64,000 bases of DNA, taken from positions 124,001-188,000 of the forward strand of contig NZ_QUKD01000007.1 of the NCBI RefSeq assembly GCF_003480915.1. Direction: 5' to 3'. Both the position numbers and the translations under genes were made by a program. A model generated the notes under the pieces. That model had not been told where the DNA came from. It saw only the letters and a list, made by a program, of their open reading frames with translations, and did not search any database. Source of the stretch: Parabacteroides sp. TM07-1AC. GTDB taxonomy: Bacteria; Bacteroidota; Bacteroidia; Bacteroidales; Tannerellaceae. This document shows, one piece after another, positions 44,819 to 53,778 of the stretch (position 1 is the first letter of the stretch; each line of letters opens with the position of its first letter).

Positions 44819-47617
44819 ATGAAGAATCGGACACAACCGGGATGGCTATGGCTGTTCCTATGCTTTCTCCTATATATGGGAACTGCATGTCAAGACAAAA
44901 ATGAAGCAGAAGATGAACAACTTACCAGTGGGTCTTACTATGACGGAGAGCTGCGATTCGTAGATTTCCACAGGAAGATGGCACCGGGAGCCTATGAATG
45001 TTACTTCACCAACCAGGAAGATAAATCAGAACTGGTAGTAGCTGCTATAGTCTATTCCGAAGAAGGAGAAGTGGTCTTTATCCCCGAGTCGCCTGTACGT
45101 ACCGGCGATTATTACTTCAACCGAGCCGTATTGGTAAAAAGCGACTTGCCGGCTAATGAAACGGAAATTGGATTTGATGTTCCCCTGGGATGCCAGGTTA
45201 GTATAACCAATGAATCCTGCATCCTCAAGGAAGAGACGGTAGATGAAAACCTGGAATGTTTTGGTTCAGGGACAAAAGATGATCCTTACCGTATATCTTC
45301 TTATGTGCATTTGGAGAACCTGATGACTATGATCAACTCCACAGAGGAAAATAATAAGAAGTATGGTGATAAATACTATATACAAACAGCCAACCTCTCG
45401 TTGAAGGTGCCTTGTGCCAACCTCAACAACGGCTGGAACTCGATCGGTAACCATATCACCCGACCTTTTGCCGGGCATTATGACGGGCAGGGTTACAAGA
45501 TTAAGAATATGACGGTCAAACGTACGGGCGACATCGTGCCCCAGCCGGCCGGATTGTTCGGCATCATCATCAACAGCAGTATCTGTAATGTGAAGTTGGA
45601 AAGCTCGACGATCGAAAGCGATTTTGCCGTAGCAGGTATGCTGGTCGGTGCCGTAGTGTCGACAGGCGATATGCGCCTGACCTCCGGACTGAGAAACTGT
45701 AGCGTATCGAAAGATTGTAAGATACAGGCACCTTACCTGGTAGGCGGACTAGTAGGCGGTGTCAACCAAAATGCGCGTTTGGTAATGAGCGAGTGCACGA
45801 ACAATATGCCGGTATCAGCGGCTCACCAGGGAGTAGGCGGGCTGGTCGGAGCCGCATTCTTTGCCTCTTCCGTTACACTCGACGGTTGTTCCAATACGGC
45901 AGCCATCAGTGGAACTTCAGGAATCGTAGGCGGACTGGTCGGATCGGCTGACACACTTCTGATCAATGACTGTAAAAACTCAGGAAAGATAACCGGCGGA
46001 TACAGCTCTATCGGCACCGGCGGACTGGTCGGCGGCGGTCTGAATGTCATAACGAGTTTCAGTGAAAACCGAGGTATTGTAGAAGGCGATCGCGAGGTAG
46101 GAGGCATTATCGGCTCGACCGCTCGTAACTCATCGCAAAAGGTATATGGCGACACGCATATCTATGCGTCCGGTAATTATGGAACGATAACAGGGAACAG
46201 CGAAGTTGGTGGTCTGGCGGGAGCCGCCCAGATATTGATTTCAGGCAGTTACAACTTTGCAACCGTACAGGCGTCTCAAAAGAATGTCGGCGGACTGGCA
46301 GGACTGGGTCCGATGGCAATCATCATCGGTTCGAGTAACGATGGCGATGTTACATGCTCCGGATCGGACAAAGATGGTTTTACGGGAGGTGTACTGGGTT
46401 CAGCTCAAGACTACGTGATTACCGGTTCCAACAACTTCGGGACTGTCAGCAACCCCAACGGAAAAGGTACGGTTGGCGGTATCCTGGGCGGATGCGACCT
46501 GCTGGGTATCGTTTCTTATTGCGGTAACTTCGGGACCATCAAGGCGAAGGAAGGTTCGGCTGGTGGTATTATCGGTCGCGCCGGTAAACCGAAGAATATG
46601 ACAGACAAGATGATTGCAGACATGGTACTGGGTACAGCCTTAAGCGTGGCTTCCATAGGCATGTCGGCCTCTGAAATACCCGGCGAAACCGGTAAAAAGA
46701 AAAAAACAGCCAAGATGGAAGCCCAAAGTTTGCGGATAGGCAATGCCAGCAAAGTACTCAACACTTTTGTCTCGGTCAACGACCTGAGTTGGACGATCGC
46801 CAATGGCGTCATGAAAGAAGCCGACCTCTCACCGGAAGCATTAAAGCAGTTGGAATATAAATCAAGTCAAGCACTCGAAAACCACCACTACAGCAGGATA
46901 CAGACCATGCAGTTGGGACGAAGCGAAACGTTGAATCTCTTCAATACCATGGAACAACAACAGAGGCAACAAAAAGACTTCCTCACACGCATCAGCGGCG
47001 AAAAGAGCCCATACCAGGATAATCTGAACGAATGGCGTAATGATGTGGAAGACAAGATGCACAGCCGTGAAGAAATGCGCGAAGTGGCAGGACATGTCGG
47101 TGAAACGATCGCTTTCATCGGTGATATCATCGGATTCTGCAAGGTACCCAACCCAGTAAGCATAGTAGTGACCGCTATAGTAGCCATCTACAACCTAGTG
47201 ATGAACTTGACGGACTATAGCTACAACCGCGTCGGCATCCTCCAGTCATACAATTACGGTGAAGTGCAGGGAGGAGACAGTTACTACTCAGGAGGTATCG
47301 CTGGCGAGTTGCACGACTACGCCCGTATCCTCGATGCAGCAAACTTGGGTACGATCAAAGGGAAACAGGCCGGAAGCCTCTTCGGCAAAGGAGGACACCT
47401 CCCTGCCGTAGAACATTCCGTCAATCTGCAAACACAGAGTATCCCTTTCTATAAAGAATGTATCTTCCATGACACGGTAAAGAACAACCTCGACATCTCC
47501 GGCAACGACAAAGAATTGAACACTCAAAGCACATACAATATGCTTGACTTCAATAATCGTTGGACCTGGAACACCAGCGTCCGACTGCCCCTCTTAAACA
47601 AATCGCAATTCGAATGA
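44819..47617 (+). CDS. Large GLUG-repeat surface lipoprotein with hydrophobic helical insert
   Basis: A 932-aa lipoprotein (signal LFLCFLLYMGTAC, Cys24). An N-terminal domain (about 30-140) precedes a long right-handed-solenoid-like array (about 150-590) of about 20-40-residue repeats built around GGLVG/GGIIG, the GLUG motif (PF07581) of bacterial surface proteins. Residues about 594-805 break the pattern with an alpha-helical insert. This includes a hydrophobic stretch (about 601-617) and a hydrophobic hairpin-like stretch (about 761-797; GETIAFIGDIIGFCK then VSIVVTAIVAIYNLVMNL). The GLUG pattern resumes (GILQSYNYGEVQGGDSYYSGGIAGE) to about 880. Such proteins are adhesins or glycan-binding scaffolds; the insert is unusual. 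Operator C lies upstream and a paralogue 45 nt downstream. Confidence 0.82.
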   Translation: MKNRTQPGWLWLFLCFLLYMGTACQDKNEAEDEQLTSGSYYDGELRFVDFHRKMAPGAYECYFTNQEDKSELVVAAIVYSEEGEVVFIPESPVRTGDYYFNRAVLVKSDLPANETEIGFDVPLGCQVSITNESCILKEETVDENLECFGSGTKDDPYRISSYVHLENLMTMINSTEENNKKYGDKYYIQTANLSLKVPCANLNNGWNSIGNHITRPFAGHYDGQGYKIKNMTVKRTGDIVPQPAGLFGIIINSSICNVKLESSTIESDFAVAGMLVGAVVSTGDMRLTSGLRNCSVSKDCKIQAPYLVGGLVGGVNQNARLVMSECTNNMPVSAAHQGVGGLVGAAFFASSVTLDGCSNTAAISGTSGIVGGLVGSADTLLINDCKNSGKITGGYSSIGTGGLVGGGLNVITSFSENRGIVEGDREVGGIIGSTARNSSQKVYGDTHIYASGNYGTITGNSEVGGLAGAAQILISGSYNFATVQASQKNVGGLAGLGPMAIIIGSSNDGDVTCSGSDKDGFTGGVLGSAQDYVITGSNNFGTVSNPNGKGTVGGILGGCDLLGIVSYCGNFGTIKAKEGSAGGIIGRAGKPKNMTDKMIADMVLGTALSVASIGMSASEIPGETGKKKKTAKMEAQSLRIGNASKVLNTFVSVNDLSWTIANGVMKEADLSPEALKQLEYKSSQALENHHYSRIQTMQLGRSETLNLFNTMEQQQRQQKDFLTRISGEKSPYQDNLNEWRNDVEDKMHSREEMREVAGHVGETIAFIGDIIGFCKVPNPVSIVVTAIVAIYNLVMNLTDYSYNRVGILQSYNYGEVQGGDSYYSGGIAGELHDYARILDAANLGTIKGKQAGSLFGKGGHLPAVEHSVNLQTQSIPFYKECIFHDTVKNNLDISGNDKELNTQSTYNMLDFNNRWTWNTSVRLPLLNKSQFE

Positions 47618-47662
47618 ACGGAGAAAATAACAAATGTTCAACCCATAAACAGTCTATCAAAT

Positions 47663-50600
47663 ATGAAAGTAATCAATAGCAATATAGAGAAACTTCTCAC
47701 CTTTACCCTCCTTTCAGGATGCCTGCTATTAAGCGGATGCAGCAAGGACGACGACGATACGGATATCCCCGGCCAACCGAACGAAAAAAACGAGATTGTG
47801 CTGACCCGCAATGTATCCGCCTCCATCCCACTCTTCTCGGCAACCAGTGCGACACCTCCGGGCGACTGGCTGTTCTGCTTGGCTGACGAGGATGACAACG
47901 AATATCTGATTCCCGGATCGGCCGGTGAAAAAAAAGACGGTACCTACCTTCACCTGGATTTTTCAGAAGGCGACAAATGCATCACCTATACCGTCAAGTA
48001 CGTCACCAATCCGGAACAGACGGAAAGCTATGATCTGGGGTTCACTATCACACTGGATGCCAGCGGAACCATCACTTGTGAAGATGTATGGGACGAAGAT
48101 CTGGAACTGTTCGGTAAAGGAACCAAAGAGTGGCCCTATAAGATCAGTTCGCTGAAAGACATAGCGACAATCTCCGGTTTCTGTGATGATACGAAATGGG
48201 AAGACACCTGGTTTATCCAGATATGTGACATCAAATGTGACGAAGGCATAAACAAAACATATAATGAGAAGAACGGAGGGATCAAACCGATCGGGTTCTC
48301 ATCTTCTTTCAAAGGGCATTACAACGGGAAAGGTTACACGATCAACAAACTCAAGTTCATCGCTTCCGGCACGACAGACAATATCGGAATGTTCAGTGTA
48401 ATCGACGGCAACGCAACAATCGACAGTCTACGGATAGATGCGGTCACTATAGAGAAAGCACATGAGAATATAGCTGCCCTGGTCGCTGTAATGCGAGGCA
48501 ATGCTTCTGTTACAAACTGCTCCGTCACAAATGGCAGGATCAGTGGCATTAAGAATGTCGGCGGACTGATCGGACGGATGGAAAGCGGCACTGTGACTAA
48601 CTGTGAGAGTGACGATTGCGATGTGATGTCGAACATGCAGAACAACCCTTACACCGACTGTATCGGCGGTATGATCGGAGCCGTACAAGTACCCCAGGGA
48701 GCAACGATACATATAAAAGATATCCGAAGCAATTCCAAAGTTATTGGGAATGAGAATATAGGAGGTGTGATCGGCTTCATCAGTTCCTCCGATGCTTCCT
48801 ATTCACTGACGTTGGAAAATCTGGCGATGGGACTGATGAATATAACCGGAGAAAGAAGCGTTGGCGGTATCATCGGCGGATGTACCCTGCCACTCACATT
48901 GAAGAATTCAAGTAACCGCTCTATCATCGATACACAAGGAAACGACCGAAGGGATTTCGGAGGTATCGTGGGAGCCATCTCCACCACAGGGGCTGTCCTT
49001 CTCGATAATTGCCAGTCGGGTAAAAACAAAGCAGGTACCCAACCCGACCCATCGCAGAAATATATAGACGGCGGCTCGCATACGGGAGGACTGATCGGCT
49101 ACGTACGTGCCGGACAAGGTGTCAAGCTAATCAACTGCAGTCTCACTTCCAACACGTATGGCTTCGACCAGGTAGGCGGTCTGATCGGTCTCTGTGCATC
49201 TGAAGTAACCATTGAAAACTGCAGGAATGAAGGCGGTAATATTCAGGCATCGGGCATGTGTGCCGGTGGATTGATCGGGCAGGCTACCGAAAGCGTCAGC
49301 TTCAACAGCAGCTGTGTGAACCAAGGGAACGTAACGGCTACCGGCAGCTATGCCGGCGGCTTCATCGGACAGGCTAGCAAGATCAAGTTGTCAGGCGGAC
49401 GTAGCCAGGCAAACGTGACAGCCGGTAAGAAATACAGTGGCGGATACATCGGGTATGCAGCTGACCTGACGGCCCAACTAATTGACCAGCCCACCATTGC
49501 CGGTACCGTATCCGGCAACGAGGCGATAGGCGGACTGACCGGATATGCTGTCAAGGCCTCGGTGAGCGACGTAAAACTAGGGTATATCGTAGGAGAAGCG
49601 GCTGCGACGACTAAATATACGGGTGGTCTGATTGGTTTGCTCGACAATGGCGAATTCAGTCAATGTACCTTCACCGGTTCCGTACAGGGAGGCGAAAAGA
49701 CAGGCGGCATCGTCGGTTATCAGAAAGGGGGCAAAATCGAGAACTGTACAACCCGTTCGGAAAACCGCATACTCTGTAACGAAACTGGAGAAGTAGGTGG
49801 CATAGCCGGCAGCATCACCCATACGTCCATCACCGGATGCAATAACTATACGACCGTGACCAATACCCAACAAGCACACCTGACAGGCGGCATTGTCGGT
49901 TACGTAGACAAGCAGCCGGACGACCTGCAGATAAGCGGCTGTAACAATCACGCATTAGTAACCGGCGGCGACCAGACAGGCGGTATCATCGGAGGCCACC
50001 GCAGCGACAAAGACTCGAATATCCAGGTTGCCAACTGTCATAATACCGCGAATATAACCGGAAAAGACGAGGTGGGTGGTATCGTCGGCAGCCTCATCCA
50101 GGGACAGATTTACCGCTGTTCCAACAAGGCAACCATCACCGGAACTCGTAGCGCAGGCGGTATTTCCGGTTGTATATACGGTACGGAATCTTATTATCCC
50201 AACGGACTCGTCAACGAATGTTTCAACACCGGGCGGATAAATGCGCCGGATAAAGTGGGTGGGATTGTCGGACGCTTCTTTGGCTGGAGCCATGCCACGG
50301 TTAAAAATTCGTATAACAAGGGAGAAATCGGACACGACGGATCCACAAGTTGTGCCGGCATCGTCGGATGTATCGATAACAATGCATACAGTCGTATCGA
50401 ATACTGCTACAGCGGCGGGACACAGCGTACCGGCTGGGGTATTGCCGGACGCTATTTCACGATGGTAGGTTCGGAAGTGACCTTCGTTAAATGCCATTAC
50501 TCAAAGGAAAGTGCCACCACCGACAAGCTGGATAACTCGGACTGCACGAAAAACTCCAATGCCGGCCTGGGTACGCAAAGTAACTTCAAAGGCTGGGATT

Positions 50601-50665
50601 TCACCAGCACATGGGTGATGAAGTCGATGCCTGAGCTTCAAGAAAATAGGGAGACGAATCAGTAA
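47663..50665 (+). CDS. Large GLUG-repeat surface lipoprotein (paralogue)
   Basis: A 1000-aa lipoprotein (lipobox LLSGC, with Cys26 followed by SKDDDD, an acidic stretch like Bacteroidetes lipoprotein surface-export signals). An N-terminal domain (about 40-145) matches the previous protein in plan, with a shared DENLECFGSG / DEDLELFGKG-type junction before the repeats. About twenty GLUG-type repeats (GGLIGRMESG, GGIVGYQKGG, GGIAGSITH) run to about residue 950 without a helical insert. Many cysteines occur at repeat positions (NCSVTNG, NCESDDC). It is transcribed with the 44819 gene. It would form an elongated beta-solenoid on the cell surface; ligand unknown. Confidence 0.85.
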   Translation: MKVINSNIEKLLTFTLLSGCLLLSGCSKDDDDTDIPGQPNEKNEIVLTRNVSASIPLFSATSATPPGDWLFCLADEDDNEYLIPGSAGEKKDGTYLHLDFSEGDKCITYTVKYVTNPEQTESYDLGFTITLDASGTITCEDVWDEDLELFGKGTKEWPYKISSLKDIATISGFCDDTKWEDTWFIQICDIKCDEGINKTYNEKNGGIKPIGFSSSFKGHYNGKGYTINKLKFIASGTTDNIGMFSVIDGNATIDSLRIDAVTIEKAHENIAALVAVMRGNASVTNCSVTNGRISGIKNVGGLIGRMESGTVTNCESDDCDVMSNMQNNPYTDCIGGMIGAVQVPQGATIHIKDIRSNSKVIGNENIGGVIGFISSSDASYSLTLENLAMGLMNITGERSVGGIIGGCTLPLTLKNSSNRSIIDTQGNDRRDFGGIVGAISTTGAVLLDNCQSGKNKAGTQPDPSQKYIDGGSHTGGLIGYVRAGQGVKLINCSLTSNTYGFDQVGGLIGLCASEVTIENCRNEGGNIQASGMCAGGLIGQATESVSFNSSCVNQGNVTATGSYAGGFIGQASKIKLSGGRSQANVTAGKKYSGGYIGYAADLTAQLIDQPTIAGTVSGNEAIGGLTGYAVKASVSDVKLGYIVGEAAATTKYTGGLIGLLDNGEFSQCTFTGSVQGGEKTGGIVGYQKGGKIENCTTRSENRILCNETGEVGGIAGSITHTSITGCNNYTTVTNTQQAHLTGGIVGYVDKQPDDLQISGCNNHALVTGGDQTGGIIGGHRSDKDSNIQVANCHNTANITGKDEVGGIVGSLIQGQIYRCSNKATITGTRSAGGISGCIYGTESYYPNGLVNECFNTGRINAPDKVGGIVGRFFGWSHATVKNSYNKGEIGHDGSTSCAGIVGCIDNNAYSRIEYCYSGGTQRTGWGIAGRYFTMVGSEVTFVKCHYSKESATTDKLDNSDCTKNSNAGLGTQSNFKGWDFTSTWVMKSMPELQENRETNQ

Positions 50666-50685
50666 TTAACAGAAAGACTAATAGT

Positions 50686-52227
50686 ATGAAAGACTGTATC
50701 ACGAAGAATATGATCCGGGAAGAAGCCAACCGTTGCTGGATGTGTCATGCTCCGGTTTGCTCTGCTGCCTGCAAAAGCGGAATGCAACCGGCACGCATGC
50801 TCCGCTCCCTTCGTCTGGAGAATGAAGCCGGTGCCACCCGTCATGCCCGGCAGATGGAGGGCTGCCTGACTTGCACGGCCCGTGCCTGTGAAAAAGCCTG
50901 CCTGCGCGGACGTAACGGGCAAGCGGTGAAGATACACGATATATTCAGTTACCTGTATAAACAGGGAGAGAGTTCATCCGAACAAAAAGCGACCGACTCT
51001 CTTCCTACCGGAAAACACTCTCTGCCCGATCTGTCTCTCGACTTCTGCGGTATCCGTTGTGAGAATCCGTTTATTCTCGCCTCCTCCCCAATAGCACACA
51101 ACTACGAAATGTGTGCCCGTGCGCTCGATGCAGGCTGGGGCGGTATCTGTTTCAAAACCATATCCTATTATCCGGTGGAAGAAGTTTCACCACGCTTCGA
51201 CCAGGTGCAACAGGGAGGAGTCCCTTTTATCGGCTTCAAGAATATGGAACAACTGTCGGAAGCACCAATCCGCACAAACTTCGACATACTCTATCGTTTA
51301 AAGCAGCACTATCCCGACAAACTGATCATCTCATCCATCATGGGACGGACGGAAGAAGAATGGACTCACCTGGCTCATTTCTCCACATTGGCCGGAGCGG
51401 ATATCATAGAGTGTAACTTTTCCTGTCCTCAAATGACCAGCGAAGGGATGGGATGCGACGTGGGGCAAAACCCGTCGCTGGTACGCAGCTTCACAGCCGC
51501 CGCCTGTCGGGGAACACATTTACCCGTGATCGCCAAAATGACACCCAATCTGACTCATATCGTACCGGTAGCCCGGGCCGCCTGCGAAGGTGGAGCAACC
51601 GGTATTGCCGCGATTAACACGATCAAAAGTATTACCCGTATCGATGAAGAGGCGATGACCGCCTTACCCGTTATCAATGGAAAAAGCAGTGTGTCGGGTT
51701 ATTCAGGAAAAGCAATACGCCCTATCGCCCTCCGCTTTATACACGAACTTGCGTCCGACCCAATTATCGGACAAGCACCTTTAAGCGGGATCGGAGGAAT
51801 CGAAACATGGCGCGATGCGCTCGATTTTCTGTTACTGGGCTGCACGAACCTTCAAATATGTACTTCGGTCATGCAATACGGCTATCGTATCATAGACGAC
51901 CTACGTGAAGGATTACAACTCTACATGCAACGGAAAGGCTATACCAACCTGTCACAACTGACCGGGCTGGCGGTATCGAACATCGTACCACCCGAATCGC
52001 TCGACCGCACGACAATCTGCCGTCCCGTGATCGACCGGGAACTTTGCATTGGTTGCGGCCGATGCTACATTTCCTGCCAGGACGGAGGACACCAGGCGAT
52101 CGTTTTTCCTCCCTCCCGCCGTCCGGCTATCGATGAAGCACAATGTGTAGGTTGTTTATTATGTAGCTTGGTCTGCCCTACAGGAGCGATCCGACAGGGA
52201 GAGCGGATAGGGAAAGTTCATTCATAA
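50686..52227 (+). CDS. PreA-like dihydropyrimidine dehydrogenase with N- and C-terminal Fe-S domains
   Basis: A 513-aa protein in three parts. An N-terminal cysteine-rich Fer4_20-type region (about 15-75; CWMCHAPVCSAAC, CLTCTARACEKAC) resembles the PreT subunit's N-terminus. A central FMN-binding dihydroorotate-dehydrogenase-like barrel (about 115-420) carries NFSCPQMTSEGMGCDVGQNP, VIAKMTPN and IAAINTIKSITRID. Two C-terminal 4Fe-4S motifs, CIGCGRCYISC and CVGCLLCSLVC, follow. In E. coli PreA and PreT together reduce uracil/thymine. Here the Fe-S part of PreT is fused to PreA but its FAD/NAD domain is missing, so an external electron donor is needed. It is 20 nt after the GLUG gene, perhaps by read-through only. 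Confidence 0.85.
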   Translation: MKDCITKNMIREEANRCWMCHAPVCSAACKSGMQPARMLRSLRLENEAGATRHARQMEGCLTCTARACEKACLRGRNGQAVKIHDIFSYLYKQGESSSEQKATDSLPTGKHSLPDLSLDFCGIRCENPFILASSPIAHNYEMCARALDAGWGGICFKTISYYPVEEVSPRFDQVQQGGVPFIGFKNMEQLSEAPIRTNFDILYRLKQHYPDKLIISSIMGRTEEEWTHLAHFSTLAGADIIECNFSCPQMTSEGMGCDVGQNPSLVRSFTAAACRGTHLPVIAKMTPNLTHIVPVARAACEGGATGIAAINTIKSITRIDEEAMTALPVINGKSSVSGYSGKAIRPIALRFIHELASDPIIGQAPLSGIGGIETWRDALDFLLLGCTNLQICTSVMQYGYRIIDDLREGLQLYMQRKGYTNLSQLTGLAVSNIVPPESLDRTTICRPVIDRELCIGCGRCYISCQDGGHQAIVFPPSRRPAIDEAQCVGCLLCSLVCPTGAIRQGERIGKVHS

Positions 52228-52308
52228 CAGTTACATTCTCTTCCCGAAATAGGTATAAATCCGTCGCGAGTCGCTATCTTTGTCCGGTCAAACAATAACG
52301 CGACAATT

Positions 52309-53262
52309 ATGAGACATTTCACTTGTGTACAGGATTTAGGCGACCTGAAACAGGCGCTTAACGAAGCTTTCGAGATCAAGAAAGACCGCTTTCAGTTCAC
52401 AGAACTTGGCAAGAACAAGACGCTGTTAATGATATTCTTCAACTCCAGCCTGCGTACGCGCCTCTCTACCCAGAAAGCCGCGATGAACCTGGGGATGAAC
52501 ACGATGGTTCTCGACGTGAACCAGGGAGCATGGAAACTGGAAACCGAACGCGGCGTCATCATGGATGGAGACAAACCGGAACACCTGCTGGAAGCTATTC
52601 CGGTCATGGGTTGCTACTGCGACATCATCGGTGTACGTTCTTTCGCCCGCTTCGAAAACAAGGAAGACGATTACAACGAAAAGATCATCTCTGAATTTAT
52701 CAAGTACTCCGGTCGTCCGGTATTCAGTATGGAAGCGGCTACCCGCCATCCGCTGCAAAGTTTCGCCGACCTGATCACAATCGAGGAATATAAGAAAACA
52801 GCTCGCCCGAAGGTGGTTATGACCTGGGCACCGCATCCCAAGTCTCTTCCGCAGGCAGTTCCCAACAGTTTTGCCGAATGGATGAATGCCACGGATTATG
52901 AATTTGTGATTACCCATCCGGAGGGCTATGAACTGGATCCTAAATTCGTAGGCAATGCCCGTGTGGAATACGATCAGAAGAAAGCCTTCGAAGGTGCAGA
53001 CTTTATCTATGCCAAAAACTGGGCCGCTTATACCGATCCGAACTACGGCCAGGTATTAAGCAAAGATCGCGCCTGGACTGTCGATACGGAAAAGATGGCA
53101 CTGACCAACAATGCTTATTTCATGCACTGTCTGCCGGTTCGCCGTAACATGATCGTTACCGACGACGTGATCGAAAGCCCGCAAAGCATCGTGATCCCGG
53201 AAGCCGCCAATCGTGAAATTTCGGCACAGACGGTACTGAAAAAGATATTGATGGGATTATAA
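52309..53262 (+). CDS. argF': N-succinylornithine carbamoyltransferase (ArgF')
   Basis: A 317-aa transcarbamylase of the arginine pathway. The carbamoyl-phosphate loop reads FFNSSLRTRLSTQK, different from the STRTR of ordinary ornithine transcarbamylase. MEAATRHPLQSFADLITI and the HCLPVRRNM motif are also present. Members with this loop in Bacteroides fragilis use N-succinyl-L-ornithine and those of Xanthomonas use N-acetylornithine. The Bacteroidetes setting and the overall match favour the succinyl enzyme. Separated from the upstream gene by 81 nt, probably with its own promoter. Confidence 0.93.
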   Translation: MRHFTCVQDLGDLKQALNEAFEIKKDRFQFTELGKNKTLLMIFFNSSLRTRLSTQKAAMNLGMNTMVLDVNQGAWKLETERGVIMDGDKPEHLLEAIPVMGCYCDIIGVRSFARFENKEDDYNEKIISEFIKYSGRPVFSMEAATRHPLQSFADLITIEEYKKTARPKVVMTWAPHPKSLPQAVPNSFAEWMNATDYEFVITHPEGYELDPKFVGNARVEYDQKKAFEGADFIYAKNWAAYTDPNYGQVLSKDRAWTVDTEKMALTNNAYFMHCLPVRRNMIVTDDVIESPQSIVIPEAANREISAQTVLKKILMGL

Positions 53263-53349
53263 TATCTATGGTTCTACCAGACTCATTTTCAATATCAACT
53301 ATCATACCATCATAAACCGACACAAACATCACTTATACAATATGTTAGA

Positions 53350-53402
53350 CTATGACAGTTACTATTTTGAACCATCATTCATCTATCATAGAACTATCAT
53401 AA
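53350..53402 (+). repeat. Left arm of 53-nt inverted repeat
   Basis: It matches the reverse complement of 53726-53778 at 47 of 53 positions; the inner 29 nt are identical. The two arms bound a 429-bp segment. Four of the six mismatches are adjacent. Confidence 0.85.
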
Positions 53403-53488
53403 CCTGCGATAAAAACAGGAAATATACTGCCTTTTCTCACTAAGTATATTACTAAAACTCAAGAAGATAAGGAATAAAGATGTTTACC

Positions 53489-53542
53489 ACCCGGGTCTCG
53501 AAGACCTCGACACCCGGGTGTGAGTATCGTCGGGACCCGGGT
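53489..53542. repeat. Three ACCCGGGT palindromes at 23-bp intervals
   Basis: ACCCGGGT occurs at 53489-53496, 53512-53519 and 53535-53542, each exactly 23 bp from the next, in an AT-rich surrounding. The spacers differ in sequence. The first and second are also joined by TCTCGAAGACCTCGAC, itself partly palindromic. Confidence 0.8.
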
Positions 53543-53725
53543 ATAAAACCGATCAATACGGGCATGTCGGCAACAAAAAGTAAGCATTCCCACGAAGTTA
53601 AGTCATAGTTTTCTGAAAAAAAGGTAGGCAGGAAACGATTAAATTGAGCGATACCTATCGGTTACAGCCCCTTTTTAACGGATAAAGCAGTTCTATTTTC
53701 GTTCAAAAAAGAGGTAAATGAGGAT

Positions 53726-53778
53726 TTATGATAGTTCTATGATAGATGAATGATAGTTCAAAACGTCAACTATCATAG
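53726..53778 (-). repeat. Right arm of 53-nt inverted repeat
   Basis: Complement of the left arm at 53350-53402. The outer 24 nt of this arm recur a third time at 54717-54740, because the tandem duplication begins inside it. Confidence 0.85.

Noticed and set aside
44819..50665. Possible CRISPR-like or satellite repeats
   Set aside because: The periodicity is in protein repeats (GLUG) with diverged DNA; there are no identical direct repeats with uniform spacers.
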